Source: Lachnospiraceae bacterium UBA7054 (GTDB taxonomy: Bacteria > Bacillota > Clostridia > Lachnospirales > Lachnospiraceae). From it: a stretch of 25,819 nucleotides of DNA. This document shows, one piece after another, positions 14,486 through 23,344 of this stretch; positions within the stretch are counted from its first letter, which is position 1; each line of letters begins with the position of its first letter. The position numbers and the translations under genes were made by a program. The stretch spans positions 18,852-44,670 of the forward strand of contig DLAF01000030.1 of the NCBI GenBank assembly GCA_002492725.1, read 5' to 3'. The notes below the pieces were generated by a model, which saw only the letters and a program-made list of their open reading frames with translations, was not told the origin of the DNA and ran no database searches.

Positions 14486-15937
14486 TCACTGGCTCATCTG
14501 GTCAAGAAGCGCAATCTTCACGTCATACAGCCTGCTCGACAAGTCTACATGTACTCTGTGCGGATTCACCAGACGCCTGGTCTCCTCCCACAAAGTGTTT
14601 TGCTCGGCCTGGCAATATGATCGAATGTCCATCACTTTCGGCGATTCATAACAGCATTTTCCTCCCTGAAAAACAGGCGTCATCAACTCGCGCAGCCTGT
14701 AGCTGCCCGGACGAAGCATAGTCTTTTTCCAGGGTTCCAACGGATCAAACAGGAGCAGGGGATCGCCCTCATCAAACGTTTCATCCGAAAGACAAATCAA
14801 ATCGGCGCGAATCTTTCCGCTCTCCTTATCGTAAATCCTGTAGATGGATTTATTGCCCGGGTTCGTCACCTTCTCGCTGTTTTCGGAAAGCTTGATCTTG
14901 GGGATAAACTTTCCGTCTTCTCCCATAACAGCCGCCAGCTTGTACACGCCGCCAAAAGAAGGGCAGTCTTTGGATGTGATCAGGTGTGTGCCAACGCCCC
15001 AGGACGTGATCTTTGCACCCTGATCTTTCAGACTTTGAATCAAAAATTCATCCAGATCGTTGGAAGCGGAGATCACCGCATTGAAAAAGCCCGCTTCGTC
15101 TAACATCCTCCTCGCCTCCTTGGAGAGGTAAGCCAAATCACCACTGTCCAGACGAATGCCATAAAAATCAAGGGGAATGCCTGCTGCCCGCATTTCCTGA
15201 AACACACGGATTGCATTTGGCACCCCGGATTTTAAGGTATCATAGGTGTCCACCAGCAGAATGCAGGCGGAAGGATATAAGTCCGCATAAGTCTTAAAAG
15301 CCGTGTATTCATCGGGAAAGCTCATGATCCAGCTGTGCGCGTGGGTGCCCTTGACAGGCACATCAAAAAGCTGCCCGCAAAGTACGTTGGAAGTGCCCAC
15401 ACAGCCACCAATAACGGCTGCTCTGGCCCCGTAAGTGCCCGCATCCGGCCCTTGCGCACGGCGCAGACCAAACTCCATCACCCCGTCTCCCTGTGCGGCG
15501 TAACACACCCGCGCTGCCTTTGTGGCAATCAGGCTCTGGTGGTTGATGATATTTAAGATGGCCGTCTCCACAAGCTGGGCCTGCATAATAGGCGCAATCA
15601 CCTTAACAAGAGGTTCCCTTGGAAAGACCACTGTGCCCTCCGGAATCGCGTAAATGTCCCCGGTAAACTGAAACTCCGCCAGATAATCCAGAAAATCCTC
15701 ATCAAAGATACCGAGTCCCGCCAGATAGTCAATATCCTCTTTTTCAAAATGAAGCTCCTCTATGTAACGGATCAGTTGCTCTACACCCGCCATAATGGCA
15801 AATCCGCCATCGCAGGGATTGTTGCGATAAAAGGCGTCAAAAACGACCGTCTCGTTTCGATCCTTGTTCTTAAAATATCCCTGCATCATGGTCAACTCGT
15901 AGAGGTCAGTCAGCAGTGTCAGGTTTTGTCTGTCCAT
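14486..15937 (-). CDS. pncB: Nicotinate phosphoribosyltransferase
   Basis: 483-aa NAD-salvage enzyme making nicotinate mononucleotide from nicotinate and PRPP. It starts with the family hallmark LLTDLYELTMMQGYF. GLRRAQGPDAG, the catalytic-His loop KGTHAHSWIMSF, DTYDTLKSG and GIRLDSGDLAYLS follow in order, as expected, and the length is typical. AGAGGAG lies 7 bases before the ATG. The gene begins only 31 bases after the stop of the upstream hybrid histidine kinase and has no visible promoter of its own, so it is probably transcribed with it. A hairpin ends the unit at 14422-14470. The pairing with a sensor kinase is unusual; the neighbouring NAD(P)-linked hydrogenase and UxaB make a redox/NAD link plausible but unproven. 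Confidence 0.95.
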   Translation of the reverse strand: MDRQNLTLLTDLYELTMMQGYFKNKDRNETVVFDAFYRNNPCDGGFAIMAGVEQLIRYIEELHFEKEDIDYLAGLGIFDEDFLDYLAEFQFTGDIYAIPEGTVVFPREPLVKVIAPIMQAQLVETAILNIINHQSLIATKAARVCYAAQGDGVMEFGLRRAQGPDAGTYGARAAVIGGCVGTSNVLCGQLFDVPVKGTHAHSWIMSFPDEYTAFKTYADLYPSACILLVDTYDTLKSGVPNAIRVFQEMRAAGIPLDFYGIRLDSGDLAYLSKEARRMLDEAGFFNAVISASNDLDEFLIQSLKDQGAKITSWGVGTHLITSKDCPSFGGVYKLAAVMGEDGKFIPKIKLSENSEKVTNPGNKSIYRIYDKESGKIRADLICLSDETFDEGDPLLLFDPLEPWKKTMLRPGSYRLRELMTPVFQGGKCCYESPKVMDIRSYCQAEQNTLWEETRRLVNPHRVHVDLSSRLYDVKIALLDQMSQ

Positions 15938-15968
15938 AGGTATTCTCCTCTTATGATATCCCGTTTTT

Positions 15969-18515
15969 CTACCGCATATATTTTCGAAGCAGTTCCGATA
16001 TTCTATTCACATCAATCGGTTTGGAAGTATGATCGTCCATCCCGCAGTCGATGCACTTTTGTATATCATCCGAAAAAGCATCGGCACTAATGGCTATGAT
16101 TGGAATCTGCTGCGCATCGTCACGATCTAAGGCCCGTATTGCAGCTGCCGCTTCCAGTCCGTTCATCACAGGCATCCGGATATCCATCAGAATCGCCTGA
16201 TAAAACCCCTCCGGAGACTGCGTGAATAAATCCACGCAAACCTTGCCGTTCTCCGCATGTTCGGGAACCAATCCAATGCCGGAAAGCAGCGTACTCGCAA
16301 TTTCCCAGTTCAGATCATTATCCTCAGCCACCAGAATACGTTCCCCGTCAAAAGGAATGGGGCCTTCCTCAGTAGGTTCCGCCGCTTCCTTTAATTTGTT
16401 CAAATTGTAGTAAAGTGTAGACTTAAATAACGGCTTGACAATAAAAGCGTCAACGCCCGCCTGACTGGCCCGTTCCTCGATATCACTGTTATCGGCAGCT
16501 GAAATCATCAAAATATGAGGCATCTCGCCGTATCTGCTTCGAATTTCACGAGTCACTTCCACACCGTCCATCCCCGGAAGTTTCCAGTCTGTCAAAATGA
16601 CCTCATAATCATTTCCTTTTTGATGCTGCTCCTCAAGCATTTCCAATGCGCTCTGTCCGTTCAAAGCACACTGTGCATGAATGCCGATGGATTCCAGCGT
16701 GGCCAGCGTGCAGTCGCAAAACACCTCATCATCATCAATCACCAGCGTTCTCCAGGAAGGAATGTCCGGTTTTTCCTCCGCAAGAAGAGCCGCCTCCATA
16801 TCCAGCGACACATGGAAGCTGCTGCCCTTTCCCTGCTCGCTTTCCACCTGAATCGTTCCTTCCATCGCATCAACAATCTGCTTCGTAATACTTAATCCCA
16901 GACCTGCACCCTGAATCTGCTGGACGCGCGCGTTATCTTCGCGCGCAAAGGCCTCGAAAATCCTGTTTTGAAACTCCTCGCTCATACCGATTCCGTTATC
17001 ACAGACAATCAAATGAACTTTGACATAAGCTTCTCCCTTATCCGACGGTGTCTGGTAAACATTTAGCTTGATATTTCCGCCCTCCGGCGTAAATCTGACT
17101 GCGTTTTCCAACAAATTATGCAGCGTCTGATTCAACCGCACGCTGTCCCCCCATACGCTTTCCGCAATAATATCGTGCACATGGAGATCAAAACGCTGTT
17201 TTTTCTCCTGCGTGCTTGGAAGTATGATATTGACCACACCGTGAATCAACTCCGGCAGCAAAATCTGTTCCACGTTTAAAATCAGTTTGCCGCTTTCCAT
17301 TTTGGACATATCAAGCACATTGTTGATCAGGCCAAGAAGATGTTTCCCGGAAGCTGAAATCTTCTGCAGACAGGATCTCACCTTTCTTGGATTGTCAATA
17401 TTTGCGACAGCGATTTCCGTCATGCCAATGATCCCGTTCATAGGCGTGCGGATGTCGTGGCTCATATTGGAAAGAAACTCACTCTTCGCCCTGCTTGCAC
17501 GCTCGGCGACATCCCTCGCTTCGTTAATTTCCTTAAGCTGCCGCCGCGTCATCTGAATATAGCAGATAAATACGATGATAAACAGGGAAAGAATGAAAAT
17601 ACCGTTTTTGATTGCGTTGACAGCCCACTCATCTCCGAAGCTGTCAATCGTCTTGTCCAGTTCATTGTACGGCATAGAGAGAATCAGATACCACTCCGAA
17701 TGAGGCAGACTCCTGCCGTATACCTGTCGTCTGCCATCTTTTAAATATATTTCTTTTGCGTAATCCGCGCCATCCGCCATGGCGGCTTTTAATCCCTCTT
17801 TATATTCCGCCAGATCACGCCTTGTCTTCTCACTTTCTTCTTCGCTGTCAGAATACTTTTCGATTTTAGCGAAATAATTGCTGTCATTCTCCGCATCACT
17901 ATGAATAACAATCAGGCCGTCTCTGCGGATAACAAAATATAGCACGGAATCAGATAACTCCGAAGCAAGCGTTTGTCCTATGTAAGCTATTGGAAATCCC
18001 GCCACAAGAGAGATGCTTTTCCTGCCGTCCGGCAGTTCGTATGTCATAGGAACACTCAGCAGAATCACATTGTCACCCGTTGCATTCGTCCCCATCACCA
18101 TACGTTCTTCGCCGCTTTGAATCGCATCCATAAAGGCATTGGAATCAACTGCCGAAATGTCTTCTCCATACAAAAGATTAAAAGTATGATCCTCCATGCA
18201 AAAGGCCAGCCTGTCAAACCCCCTTGCTCTCGCATTGTTGGATAAGCTTTCCCGCACCGCCTCATATCCGCTTTCCCGATTAGGCGCAATATCATGAACA
18301 AGCGCTTCTACCTGCGATAGCCTCAGCTCCATGACGGTTCCGAAATGCTGAGTCGTCTGCACGCTCATTCCGGCCATATAGATCTCTCCGACCTCGTTCA
18401 TGATCTTCGCGCTCTTTTCGTTCATATCCTTCACCTGTAAAGCAAAGGCGCCGCTGCATAATACGATTACAACAATGAGACTGACAGCCAGAAAACGGAT
18501 TGTTTTATGACGCAT
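15969..18515 (-). CDS. Membrane hybrid sensor histidine kinase with Cache-type sensor and two receiver domains
   Basis: 848-aa protein. The N-terminal membrane helix is at about 7-27. An extracytoplasmic sensor region to about 295 is compatible with a Cache-type fold (FPIAYIGQTLASELSDSV, RRQVYGRSLPHSEWYLILS). A second helix at about 300-320 (FILSLFIIVFICYI) and a short coiled linker follow. HisKA has its phosphorylatable His in SNMSHDIRTPMNGIIG near 355; HATPase_c has NLLENAVRFTPEGG, DNGIGM and GAGLGLSI. Receiver 1 (VIDDDE...ILTDWKLPGMDG) and receiver 2 (VAEDND...ILMDIRMPVMNG) both keep the phospho-acceptor Asp. No HPt or DNA-binding output is present, so phosphotransfer must go elsewhere, possibly to the HPt domain of the kinase at 20017. 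GGGAGGG lies 12 bases upstream of the start. The ligand is unknown. Confidence 0.93.
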   Translation of the reverse strand: MRHKTIRFLAVSLIVVIVLCSGAFALQVKDMNEKSAKIMNEVGEIYMAGMSVQTTQHFGTVMELRLSQVEALVHDIAPNRESGYEAVRESLSNNARARGFDRLAFCMEDHTFNLLYGEDISAVDSNAFMDAIQSGEERMVMGTNATGDNVILLSVPMTYELPDGRKSISLVAGFPIAYIGQTLASELSDSVLYFVIRRDGLIVIHSDAENDSNYFAKIEKYSDSEEESEKTRRDLAEYKEGLKAAMADGADYAKEIYLKDGRRQVYGRSLPHSEWYLILSMPYNELDKTIDSFGDEWAVNAIKNGIFILSLFIIVFICYIQMTRRQLKEINEARDVAERASRAKSEFLSNMSHDIRTPMNGIIGMTEIAVANIDNPRKVRSCLQKISASGKHLLGLINNVLDMSKMESGKLILNVEQILLPELIHGVVNIILPSTQEKKQRFDLHVHDIIAESVWGDSVRLNQTLHNLLENAVRFTPEGGNIKLNVYQTPSDKGEAYVKVHLIVCDNGIGMSEEFQNRIFEAFAREDNARVQQIQGAGLGLSITKQIVDAMEGTIQVESEQGKGSSFHVSLDMEAALLAEEKPDIPSWRTLVIDDDEVFCDCTLATLESIGIHAQCALNGQSALEMLEEQHQKGNDYEVILTDWKLPGMDGVEVTREIRSRYGEMPHILMISAADNSDIEERASQAGVDAFIVKPLFKSTLYYNLNKLKEAAEPTEEGPIPFDGERILVAEDNDLNWEIASTLLSGIGLVPEHAENGKVCVDLFTQSPEGFYQAILMDIRMPVMNGLEAAAAIRALDRDDAQQIPIIAISADAFSDDIQKCIDCGMDDHTSKPIDVNRISELLRKYMR

Positions 18516-18548
18516 AATGCCAAATACCCTCCCCGCACAAATATGTAT

Positions 18549-18602
18549 AACGGATAGGGAGCCACGCGGTAAATCACAGGCACGGGTGGTTCGAAAACCG
18601 TT
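18549..18602 (-). other. Possible structured 5' leader of the Cache-type kinase gene
   Basis: Within the ~98-base leader on the minus strand, AACGG/CCGTT arms (18598-18602/18549-18553) enclose CGGGTGG/CCACGCG complementary segments (18583-18589/18562-18568, one mismatch) and a small GGTT-TTCG-AACC hairpin (18588-18599). The pairings compete in part. I tried to match it to c-di-GMP and other common riboswitches and could not; it may be chance. Confidence 0.25.
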
Positions 18603-18619
18603 TATCTATATACTTATTT

Positions 18620-18648
18620 ATTGTACTACTTAATATCGTATAAAGCAA
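18620..18648 (-). promoter_or_regulatory. Promoter of the Cache-type kinase-pncB unit
   Basis: On the minus strand TTGCTT (18643-18648), a 17-base spacer and TACAAT (18620-18625) give a good vegetative promoter. It places the kinase and pncB in a unit separate from the HD-GYP gene, which ends 41 bases upstream. Confidence 0.65.
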
Positions 18649-18688
18649 TCCTATTTCATTGTATTTGCCATTCATTCAATCGATCCGC

Positions 18689-19996
18689 CTATATTGTTCC
18701 GGCTCCCTGCTGCCGCAAAAATGCTATTGCAACCACCGGGTCAAAATGCGTGCCGCTCTCCTCACGAATGATCGCGTATGCCTTTTCAACCGGCATAGCA
18801 TCCTTATAACAGCGCTTCGATGTCAATGCGTCAAACACATCGGCCACTGCCATGATTCTGGCGCAAAGCGGTATTTCCTCGCCGCTGATACCGTAGGGAT
18901 ACCCTCGGCCGTTCCACCATTCATGATGATAGGCTGCCATTTCCACCGCCGTATTCAAATATCCCGACTCCCCAAGCTCCTCCCTGGCATGTTTCAGCAA
19001 TTCCTCCCCCGCCGTGGTATGGGTCTTCATGACTGCAAACTCATCATCACTCAGACGCCCCGGCTTGTTCAAAACCGCGTCCGGAATATGGATCTTCCCG
19101 ATATCGTGAAGGGGTGCGGCCACGATCATATCCTTCATATAGCGTTCGGACAAAATATCCGGGTAAGCGCCCTGCCTTTTTAACTCTTTGGCAATCTGTT
19201 CCACATAATCGGCCGTGCGTCTGATATGACCGCCCGTATTGTCGTCCCTGTTCTCAACGACTTCCGCCATGAAAGTGATCATGCCGGACTGCATACCGGA
19301 AACCCGCTCGTGGTAAAAGGTTCGCATATTGCCCTGCATAATGAGCACGATGATCGTCACCGTCATGACAAAGGCACAAACGCTGGTGATCCCGATAAAA
19401 GGAGCCAGCCCCCGCCCATACAGACTGTCCGCCGTCCTCACGTTCCCGTGATCCAATGTAATCTGCATTGCTGTGTGATTGGCAAAGAGCAGCATCAAAA
19501 TCCCGATCGCCCAGAGCAGATATTTCTCCGATCTCCGCAGACTCCTGCGCTGCATATTTTCCTGAAACCAGCCGCGCCAGTTTTTCCCTTTCACCAAAAA
19601 CAGGGCAAACGCCACGGCCAATCCCCCGTATATCACAAACTGATAAACAGATGTTTCCCGTTTTGACATGGCAAGCAGATACGGCGGCACCAATAACAGG
19701 GGAACCATAAGCCCGTTGATAATGCCCGGAAACGGTATCATCAAAAACAGCCCCCGCAGTCTGTGCTCCTTTCTGCCAAGACAAATATTCAGCCCGATCA
19801 TGAAAAGCGCCGCAAGCGATGCCGCGTCTTTTCCCAGGATTGGAAACACGATGCCGATCACCAAAAAACTGAGCAGATAAAACATGCGCTGTCTCTTTTC
19901 ATCCATATCCGGCTCTAAGAATACATATTTTTTGATCAGAAAACCGCTGACCGCGATTGCCGCCGTCTCCAGTATTTCTAAAAGTGTTGTCTCCAT
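18689..19996 (-). CDS. 7TM-type membrane protein with HD-GYP output domain (predicted cyclic-di-GMP phosphodiesterase)
   Basis: 435-aa protein. Residues 1-230 form a membrane domain with about six to seven hydrophobic helices. Residues 231-435 form an HD-GYP domain: GGHIRRTADYV with H257, HDIGK at 297-301, and HHEWWNGRGYP at 357-367, followed by ARIMAVADVFDALTSKR. All metal-ligand and GYP signature residues are present, so it should hydrolyse cyclic di-GMP or a related cyclic dinucleotide. The membrane domain is ~81% identical (187 of 230 by my count, no gaps) to that of the kinase encoded just upstream, and the two diverge right after FYHE. It lies 20 bases after the kinase gene, so it is co-transcribed. 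No diguanylate cyclase is present in the window. Confidence 0.92.
   Translation of the reverse strand: METTLLEILETAAIAVSGFLIKKYVFLEPDMDEKRQRMFYLLSFLVIGIVFPILGKDAASLAALFMIGLNICLGRKEHRLRGLFLMIPFPGIINGLMVPLLLVPPYLLAMSKRETSVYQFVIYGGLAVAFALFLVKGKNWRGWFQENMQRRSLRRSEKYLLWAIGILMLLFANHTAMQITLDHGNVRTADSLYGRGLAPFIGITSVCAFVMTVTIIVLIMQGNMRTFYHERVSGMQSGMITFMAEVVENRDDNTGGHIRRTADYVEQIAKELKRQGAYPDILSERYMKDMIVAAPLHDIGKIHIPDAVLNKPGRLSDDEFAVMKTHTTAGEELLKHAREELGESGYLNTAVEMAAYHHEWWNGRGYPYGISGEEIPLCARIMAVADVFDALTSKRCYKDAMPVEKAYAIIREESGTHFDPVVAIAFLRQQGAGTI
19307..19996 (-). repeat. Duplicated sensor-domain coding segment, copy 1 (HD-GYP gene)
   Basis: These 230 codons are homologous without gaps to 21874-22563 in the kinase gene, with long runs of near-identical DNA (for example around 19709-19770 versus 22277-22338). 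Homology stops abruptly after the FYHE codons. Confidence 0.9.
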
Positions 19997-20016
19997 GATC
20001 TATCAATCCGCCCCTT

Positions 20017-22563
20017 TCAATTCTTTCCTTCCGCCATCATCTCACGAAGCATCTGCAAGGCCTTATCCTCGTCAAATTCATCTTCTATTGCAATCAGTAC
20101 CTTTTGTATGCGGTCGCGCATGGACGGCTCTAAAGGAGCGGCCATCCATGTTTTCAGCCGGTCTACAGCCTGCCCTCTTTCAAAATCATCTAGAAACGCC
20201 ACAACCTCAAAAAGATCACTTTCTGTCAGATGCAGCACTGCGCCGTCCGTTGTCGCTTGGTCGTGATCCGGGCATTCCTTATCGTATGCGGTTACAAACT
20301 TCTGAAAGCCTTCCAGCGTTTTTTCCCAGACCGAAAGCAGCTCCTCCCAATGGTCGGCGGCATACTGCATATTTCCGGCTTTACTCTGCTGCTCATGCGC
20401 AAATGCCATATCCGCCAGCTGATCCGCACCGAGGATTCTTGCATTCCCTTTCAGGCCATGCACCCATGTCGCATAATCTTTTCCGTTTTGCTCTGCGATA
20501 AACTTTCGCATCTCTTCCTGTTTCCTGCGATCTCTAAGAAAGATTTTCACAAGTTCCAGATACATTTCCCGATCATTTTTCGCATGGGAAAGTCCGTTCT
20601 CTATGGAAATGCCATAGGAAAGCCAGCTTTCATAATCGGTTTGGGCAGCGTCATGATCCGTTCCCGTTTCGTCCGCGTTTGCTTCCCTGATCAGATCCTG
20701 CGGGAGATATTTTTGAACAGTCATCTCCAGCATCTCGCTGTCAATCGGCTTGGTTAGAAAGTCAGCGAAGCCCTCCTTCAGATAACCTTCCCTGGCGCCT
20801 GACAATGCGTTTGCCGTAAGCGCTATGACCGGCGTGTCCTGATTCGGAGAATCCTTCAGTTTGCGAATCTCATGAAGCGTTTCAATCCCATCCATTTCCG
20901 GCATCATATGATCCATAAAGATCATGTGATACCGCTCCTTTTCCACAAGCGCAAGACACTTCCTGCCGGAATCCGCCGTCGTAATCTTCATCCTGGTGCG
21001 TTTCAAAAGAGAGGTAAATACGGTGAGATTCATGCTGTTGTCATCCACTACAAGCACGCTTGCCTCCGGCGCCTCAAAGCTTTGTGATTTCTTAGAAAGG
21101 CTCTGCTTATGCCTTTCTTTTATTGTCTCAAAATCTCCTGTCGGTTCGTCGCATATGATTTTTTGCGGTATCGTGACGGTAAACTCAGAACCCTTTCCAT
21201 ACTCGCTTGCTACTTCCATTTTGCCGTCCATCAGCTTTAGCAGAGACATGGTAATATTCATGCCAAGACCGGTGCCCTCGATGTTGCGGTTTTTTTCTTC
21301 ATCAAGCCTTTGAAAACTTTCAAACAGCTTTCCCATGTCCTCCTGCCGAATCCCCATCCCGGTATCCTTGACGGATATGATCAGATTAAGTTCTCCTTCG
21401 TCCCGCTTCTCATACGCCACTTTCATCTCAATACCGCCCTGCGGCGTGTATTTGACCGCATTCGTCAGTAAATTGGTGACAATCTGCTTAATCCTCACAT
21501 CGTCACCATATAAGATTCTTGGCAGCGTCTCATCAAGCGAAAAGCAAATACTGAGTCCCTTTTCCTGCGCCCGTAAAAAGATAACATTCCACAAATCCAT
21601 GATCAGGTTTTCCGGCGCATATTCTACCTTGACGATTTCCATCTTCCCGGACTCGATTTTTGACATATCCAGAATATCGTTGATCAAAAAAAGCAGCGTC
21701 TTCCCGGCGCTTTGAATATTCGCTGCGTAAGAAAGCATCTGTTTGTCCGAGCATTCTCTGAGGATCATCTCATTCATCCCAAGGATTGCATTGATCGGCG
21801 TTCTTATCTCATGTGACATATTGGAAAGGAAAAGACTCTTCGCCTCATTCGCCCTAACCGCTTTATCTTTTGCCTCATGGTAAAAGGAACGCATATTACC
21901 CTGCATGATCAGCACGATGATCGTAATCGTCATGACGAATGCCGAAATGCTGGTGATCCCGATAAAAAGAGCCAGCCCCCGCCCATACAGACTGTCCGCC
22001 GTCCGCACGCTCCCACCGTCCAACGTGATCTGCTCAGCCGTTTGGCTGGAAAAAAGCAGCATCAAAATCCCGATCACCCAAAGCAGATACTTCTCCGATC
22101 TTCGCAGGCTCCTGTGCTGCATATTATCATGAAACCAGCTGCGCCAGCTTTTCCCTTTCTCATAAAAAAGAATAAGCAATAGGATCAGTACCCCATATAA
22201 TACGAGCTGATAAACTTGCGTTTCCCGCGCCTGCAAGGCAAACAGATATGGCGGCACAAGCAGGACCGGCACCAAAAGTCCGTTGATAATGCCCGGAAAC
22301 GGTATCATCAAAAACAGCCCCCGCAGTCTGTGCTCTTTCCTGCCAAGGCAGATATTCAGCCCGATCATGAAAAGCGCCGCAAACGACGCCGCATCTTTTC
22401 CAAGTATCAGAAATACAAGGCCGATTACAAAAAAACTGAGCAGATAAAACATACGCTGCTTTTTCGCTTCCATATCCGGCTCTAAAAATACATATTTTTT
22501 GATCAAAAAACCGCTGACCGCGATTGCCGCCGTTTCCAGTATTTCTAATACTTCTGTTTCCAT
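20017..22563 (-). CDS. 7TM-type hybrid histidine kinase with receiver and HPt domains
   Basis: 848-aa protein. Residues 1-230 are the multi-helix membrane sensor shared with the HD-GYP protein. HisKA has H251 in SNMSHEIRTPINAILG; HATPase_c has NLLTNAVKYTPQGG, DTGMGI and GTGLGMNI. The receiver (VVDDNSMNLTVF, phospho-acceptor Asp in MIFMDHMMPEMDG, Lys in FLTKPID) is followed by a C-terminal HPt domain with the His in WVHGLKGNARILGA. It therefore holds a complete internal phosphorelay ending in HPt. ATG 22563 is chosen because it aligns with the paralogue's start and follows AGAGG; a TTG six codons upstream is less likely. It is the first gene of a two-gene operon with the HD-GYP gene. An ACCGAC/GTCGGT inverted repeat upstream suggests control by the adjacent TetR regulator. 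Confidence 0.93.
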   Translation of the reverse strand: METEVLEILETAAIAVSGFLIKKYVFLEPDMEAKKQRMFYLLSFFVIGLVFLILGKDAASFAALFMIGLNICLGRKEHRLRGLFLMIPFPGIINGLLVPVLLVPPYLFALQARETQVYQLVLYGVLILLLILFYEKGKSWRSWFHDNMQHRSLRRSEKYLLWVIGILMLLFSSQTAEQITLDGGSVRTADSLYGRGLALFIGITSISAFVMTITIIVLIMQGNMRSFYHEAKDKAVRANEAKSLFLSNMSHEIRTPINAILGMNEMILRECSDKQMLSYAANIQSAGKTLLFLINDILDMSKIESGKMEIVKVEYAPENLIMDLWNVIFLRAQEKGLSICFSLDETLPRILYGDDVRIKQIVTNLLTNAVKYTPQGGIEMKVAYEKRDEGELNLIISVKDTGMGIRQEDMGKLFESFQRLDEEKNRNIEGTGLGMNITMSLLKLMDGKMEVASEYGKGSEFTVTIPQKIICDEPTGDFETIKERHKQSLSKKSQSFEAPEASVLVVDDNSMNLTVFTSLLKRTRMKITTADSGRKCLALVEKERYHMIFMDHMMPEMDGIETLHEIRKLKDSPNQDTPVIALTANALSGAREGYLKEGFADFLTKPIDSEMLEMTVQKYLPQDLIREANADETGTDHDAAQTDYESWLSYGISIENGLSHAKNDREMYLELVKIFLRDRRKQEEMRKFIAEQNGKDYATWVHGLKGNARILGADQLADMAFAHEQQSKAGNMQYAADHWEELLSVWEKTLEGFQKFVTAYDKECPDHDQATTDGAVLHLTESDLFEVVAFLDDFERGQAVDRLKTWMAAPLEPSMRDRIQKVLIAIEDEFDEDKALQMLREMMAEGKN
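21874..22563 (-). repeat. Duplicated sensor-domain coding segment, copy 2 (kinase gene)
   Basis: Partner of 19307-19996. The same 230-codon segment is joined here to a histidine kinase rather than HD-GYP, indicating tandem duplication with output-domain exchange. Confidence 0.9.
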
Positions 22564-22603
22564 AATCCGTCCGCCTCTCAAAGACTTTCCATTTTATTTT
22601 TCG

Positions 22604-22624
22604 ACCGACTGTCTGTCTGTCGGT
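22604..22624. promoter_or_regulatory. Probable TetR operator upstream of the 7TM kinase operon
   Basis: ACCGAC (22604-22609) and GTCGGT (22619-22624) are inverted half-sites separated by 9 bases of GTCT-like repeats, so two overlapping dimer sites are possible. The same half-sites occur upstream of the tetR gene. They lie 41-61 bases before the kinase start codon. No clear -35/-10 pair is seen around it. Confidence 0.6.
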
Positions 22625-22659
22625 TTTGTCAGAAAATTTCCTGCATTCCTTCTAACGTT

Positions 22660-23298
22660 TTACGACGGCGCCTCATCCTGAAACAGCGGCAAAACAGTCT
22701 CCAGCATACTTCCCTGCTCCATCTCTAGGAGCCGTTCCAGATTGTAGATAAACGCCATCATCTTCCTCCTTTTTTCAGCCTCGCTCTGTACCACGAGCGT
22801 ATCAAAAGCGGTATTGGCATATAGAAATGTCATCTCCGCCACCTCCGCCGGATAGTCGGTGTGACAGATTCCTTCCGCCATGCCCTCCTCGATCAGCGCC
22901 GTAAGCAGGGGATTCATCTGTGAAAGCAGCCTCTCCTGTATCTTCTGATGCATCAGGGCATTCTGGGGCTTATGAATCTGCTCCAATAACGCATCACCCC
23001 GGTCATCACGAATCTGCAAAGCGCGTATCATCAGCGTCAGGCGCTGCAAGACAGGAAGTTCTTTCTGCTTTGCCAATCCTTTGGCCCCGGCAAGCATCTG
23101 CCTGATCATTCGCTCGATGACCGCGTCCAAAATCTCCTCCTTGGATTGGAAGTGATAATAGAGCGTACCTCTCGCGATCCCCACTTCTGACAAAATATCG
23201 CCGGTGCTGGTTCGGTCGAAGCCCTTTGTGACAAATAGGCGCTCCGCCGCATCCAGTATTTCATTTTTCCGCTCGTTTGCTTCCTTTACGACCCGCAT
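22660..23298 (-). CDS. TetR/AcrR-family transcriptional regulator
   Basis: 212-aa regulator. The N-terminal helix-turn-helix is typical: ILDAAERLFVTKGFDRTSTGD then ILSEVGIARGTLYYHFQSKEEIL. The helical C-terminal ligand/dimerisation domain is not diagnostic of a ligand. I place the start at ATG 23298, with GGGAG 13 bases upstream; GTG 23319 and ATG 23316 are in frame but have no ribosome binding site and lie close to the operator. It precedes the 7TM kinase-HD-GYP operon on the same strand with a 96-base gap. Matching inverted repeats in front of itself and in front of the kinase suggest autoregulation plus control of that signalling operon. Confidence 0.92.
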   Translation of the reverse strand: MRVVKEANERKNEILDAAERLFVTKGFDRTSTGDILSEVGIARGTLYYHFQSKEEILDAVIERMIRQMLAGAKGLAKQKELPVLQRLTLMIRALQIRDDRGDALLEQIHKPQNALMHQKIQERLLSQMNPLLTALIEEGMAEGICHTDYPAEVAEMTFLYANTAFDTLVVQSEAEKRRKMMAFIYNLERLLEMEQGSMLETVLPLFQDEAPS

Positions 23299-23324
23299 TT
23301 GCCCGTAATCTCCCATCACGCATT

Positions 23325-23341
23325 ACCGACTGGTTGTCGGT
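23325..23341. promoter_or_regulatory. TetR autoregulatory operator
   Basis: ACCGAC-TGGTT-GTCGGT is an inverted repeat with perfect 6-bp half-sites and a 5-base spacer. It starts 3 bases downstream of the -10 box of the tetR promoter and so covers the transcription start. Confidence 0.75.
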
Positions 23342-23344
23342 TTG

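Noticed and set aside
18588..18599. tRNA T-arm-like GGTTCGAAAACC on the plus strand
   Set aside because: No acceptor, D or anticodon arms of a tRNA can be built around it; the closing AACGG/CCGTT repeat spans only 54 bases.
18516..18640. Cyclic-di-GMP riboswitch before the kinase, suggested by the HD-GYP neighbour
   Set aside because: Neither the class I core (GCAAACC/ACGCAAAGCC) nor the class II core is present on the minus strand.
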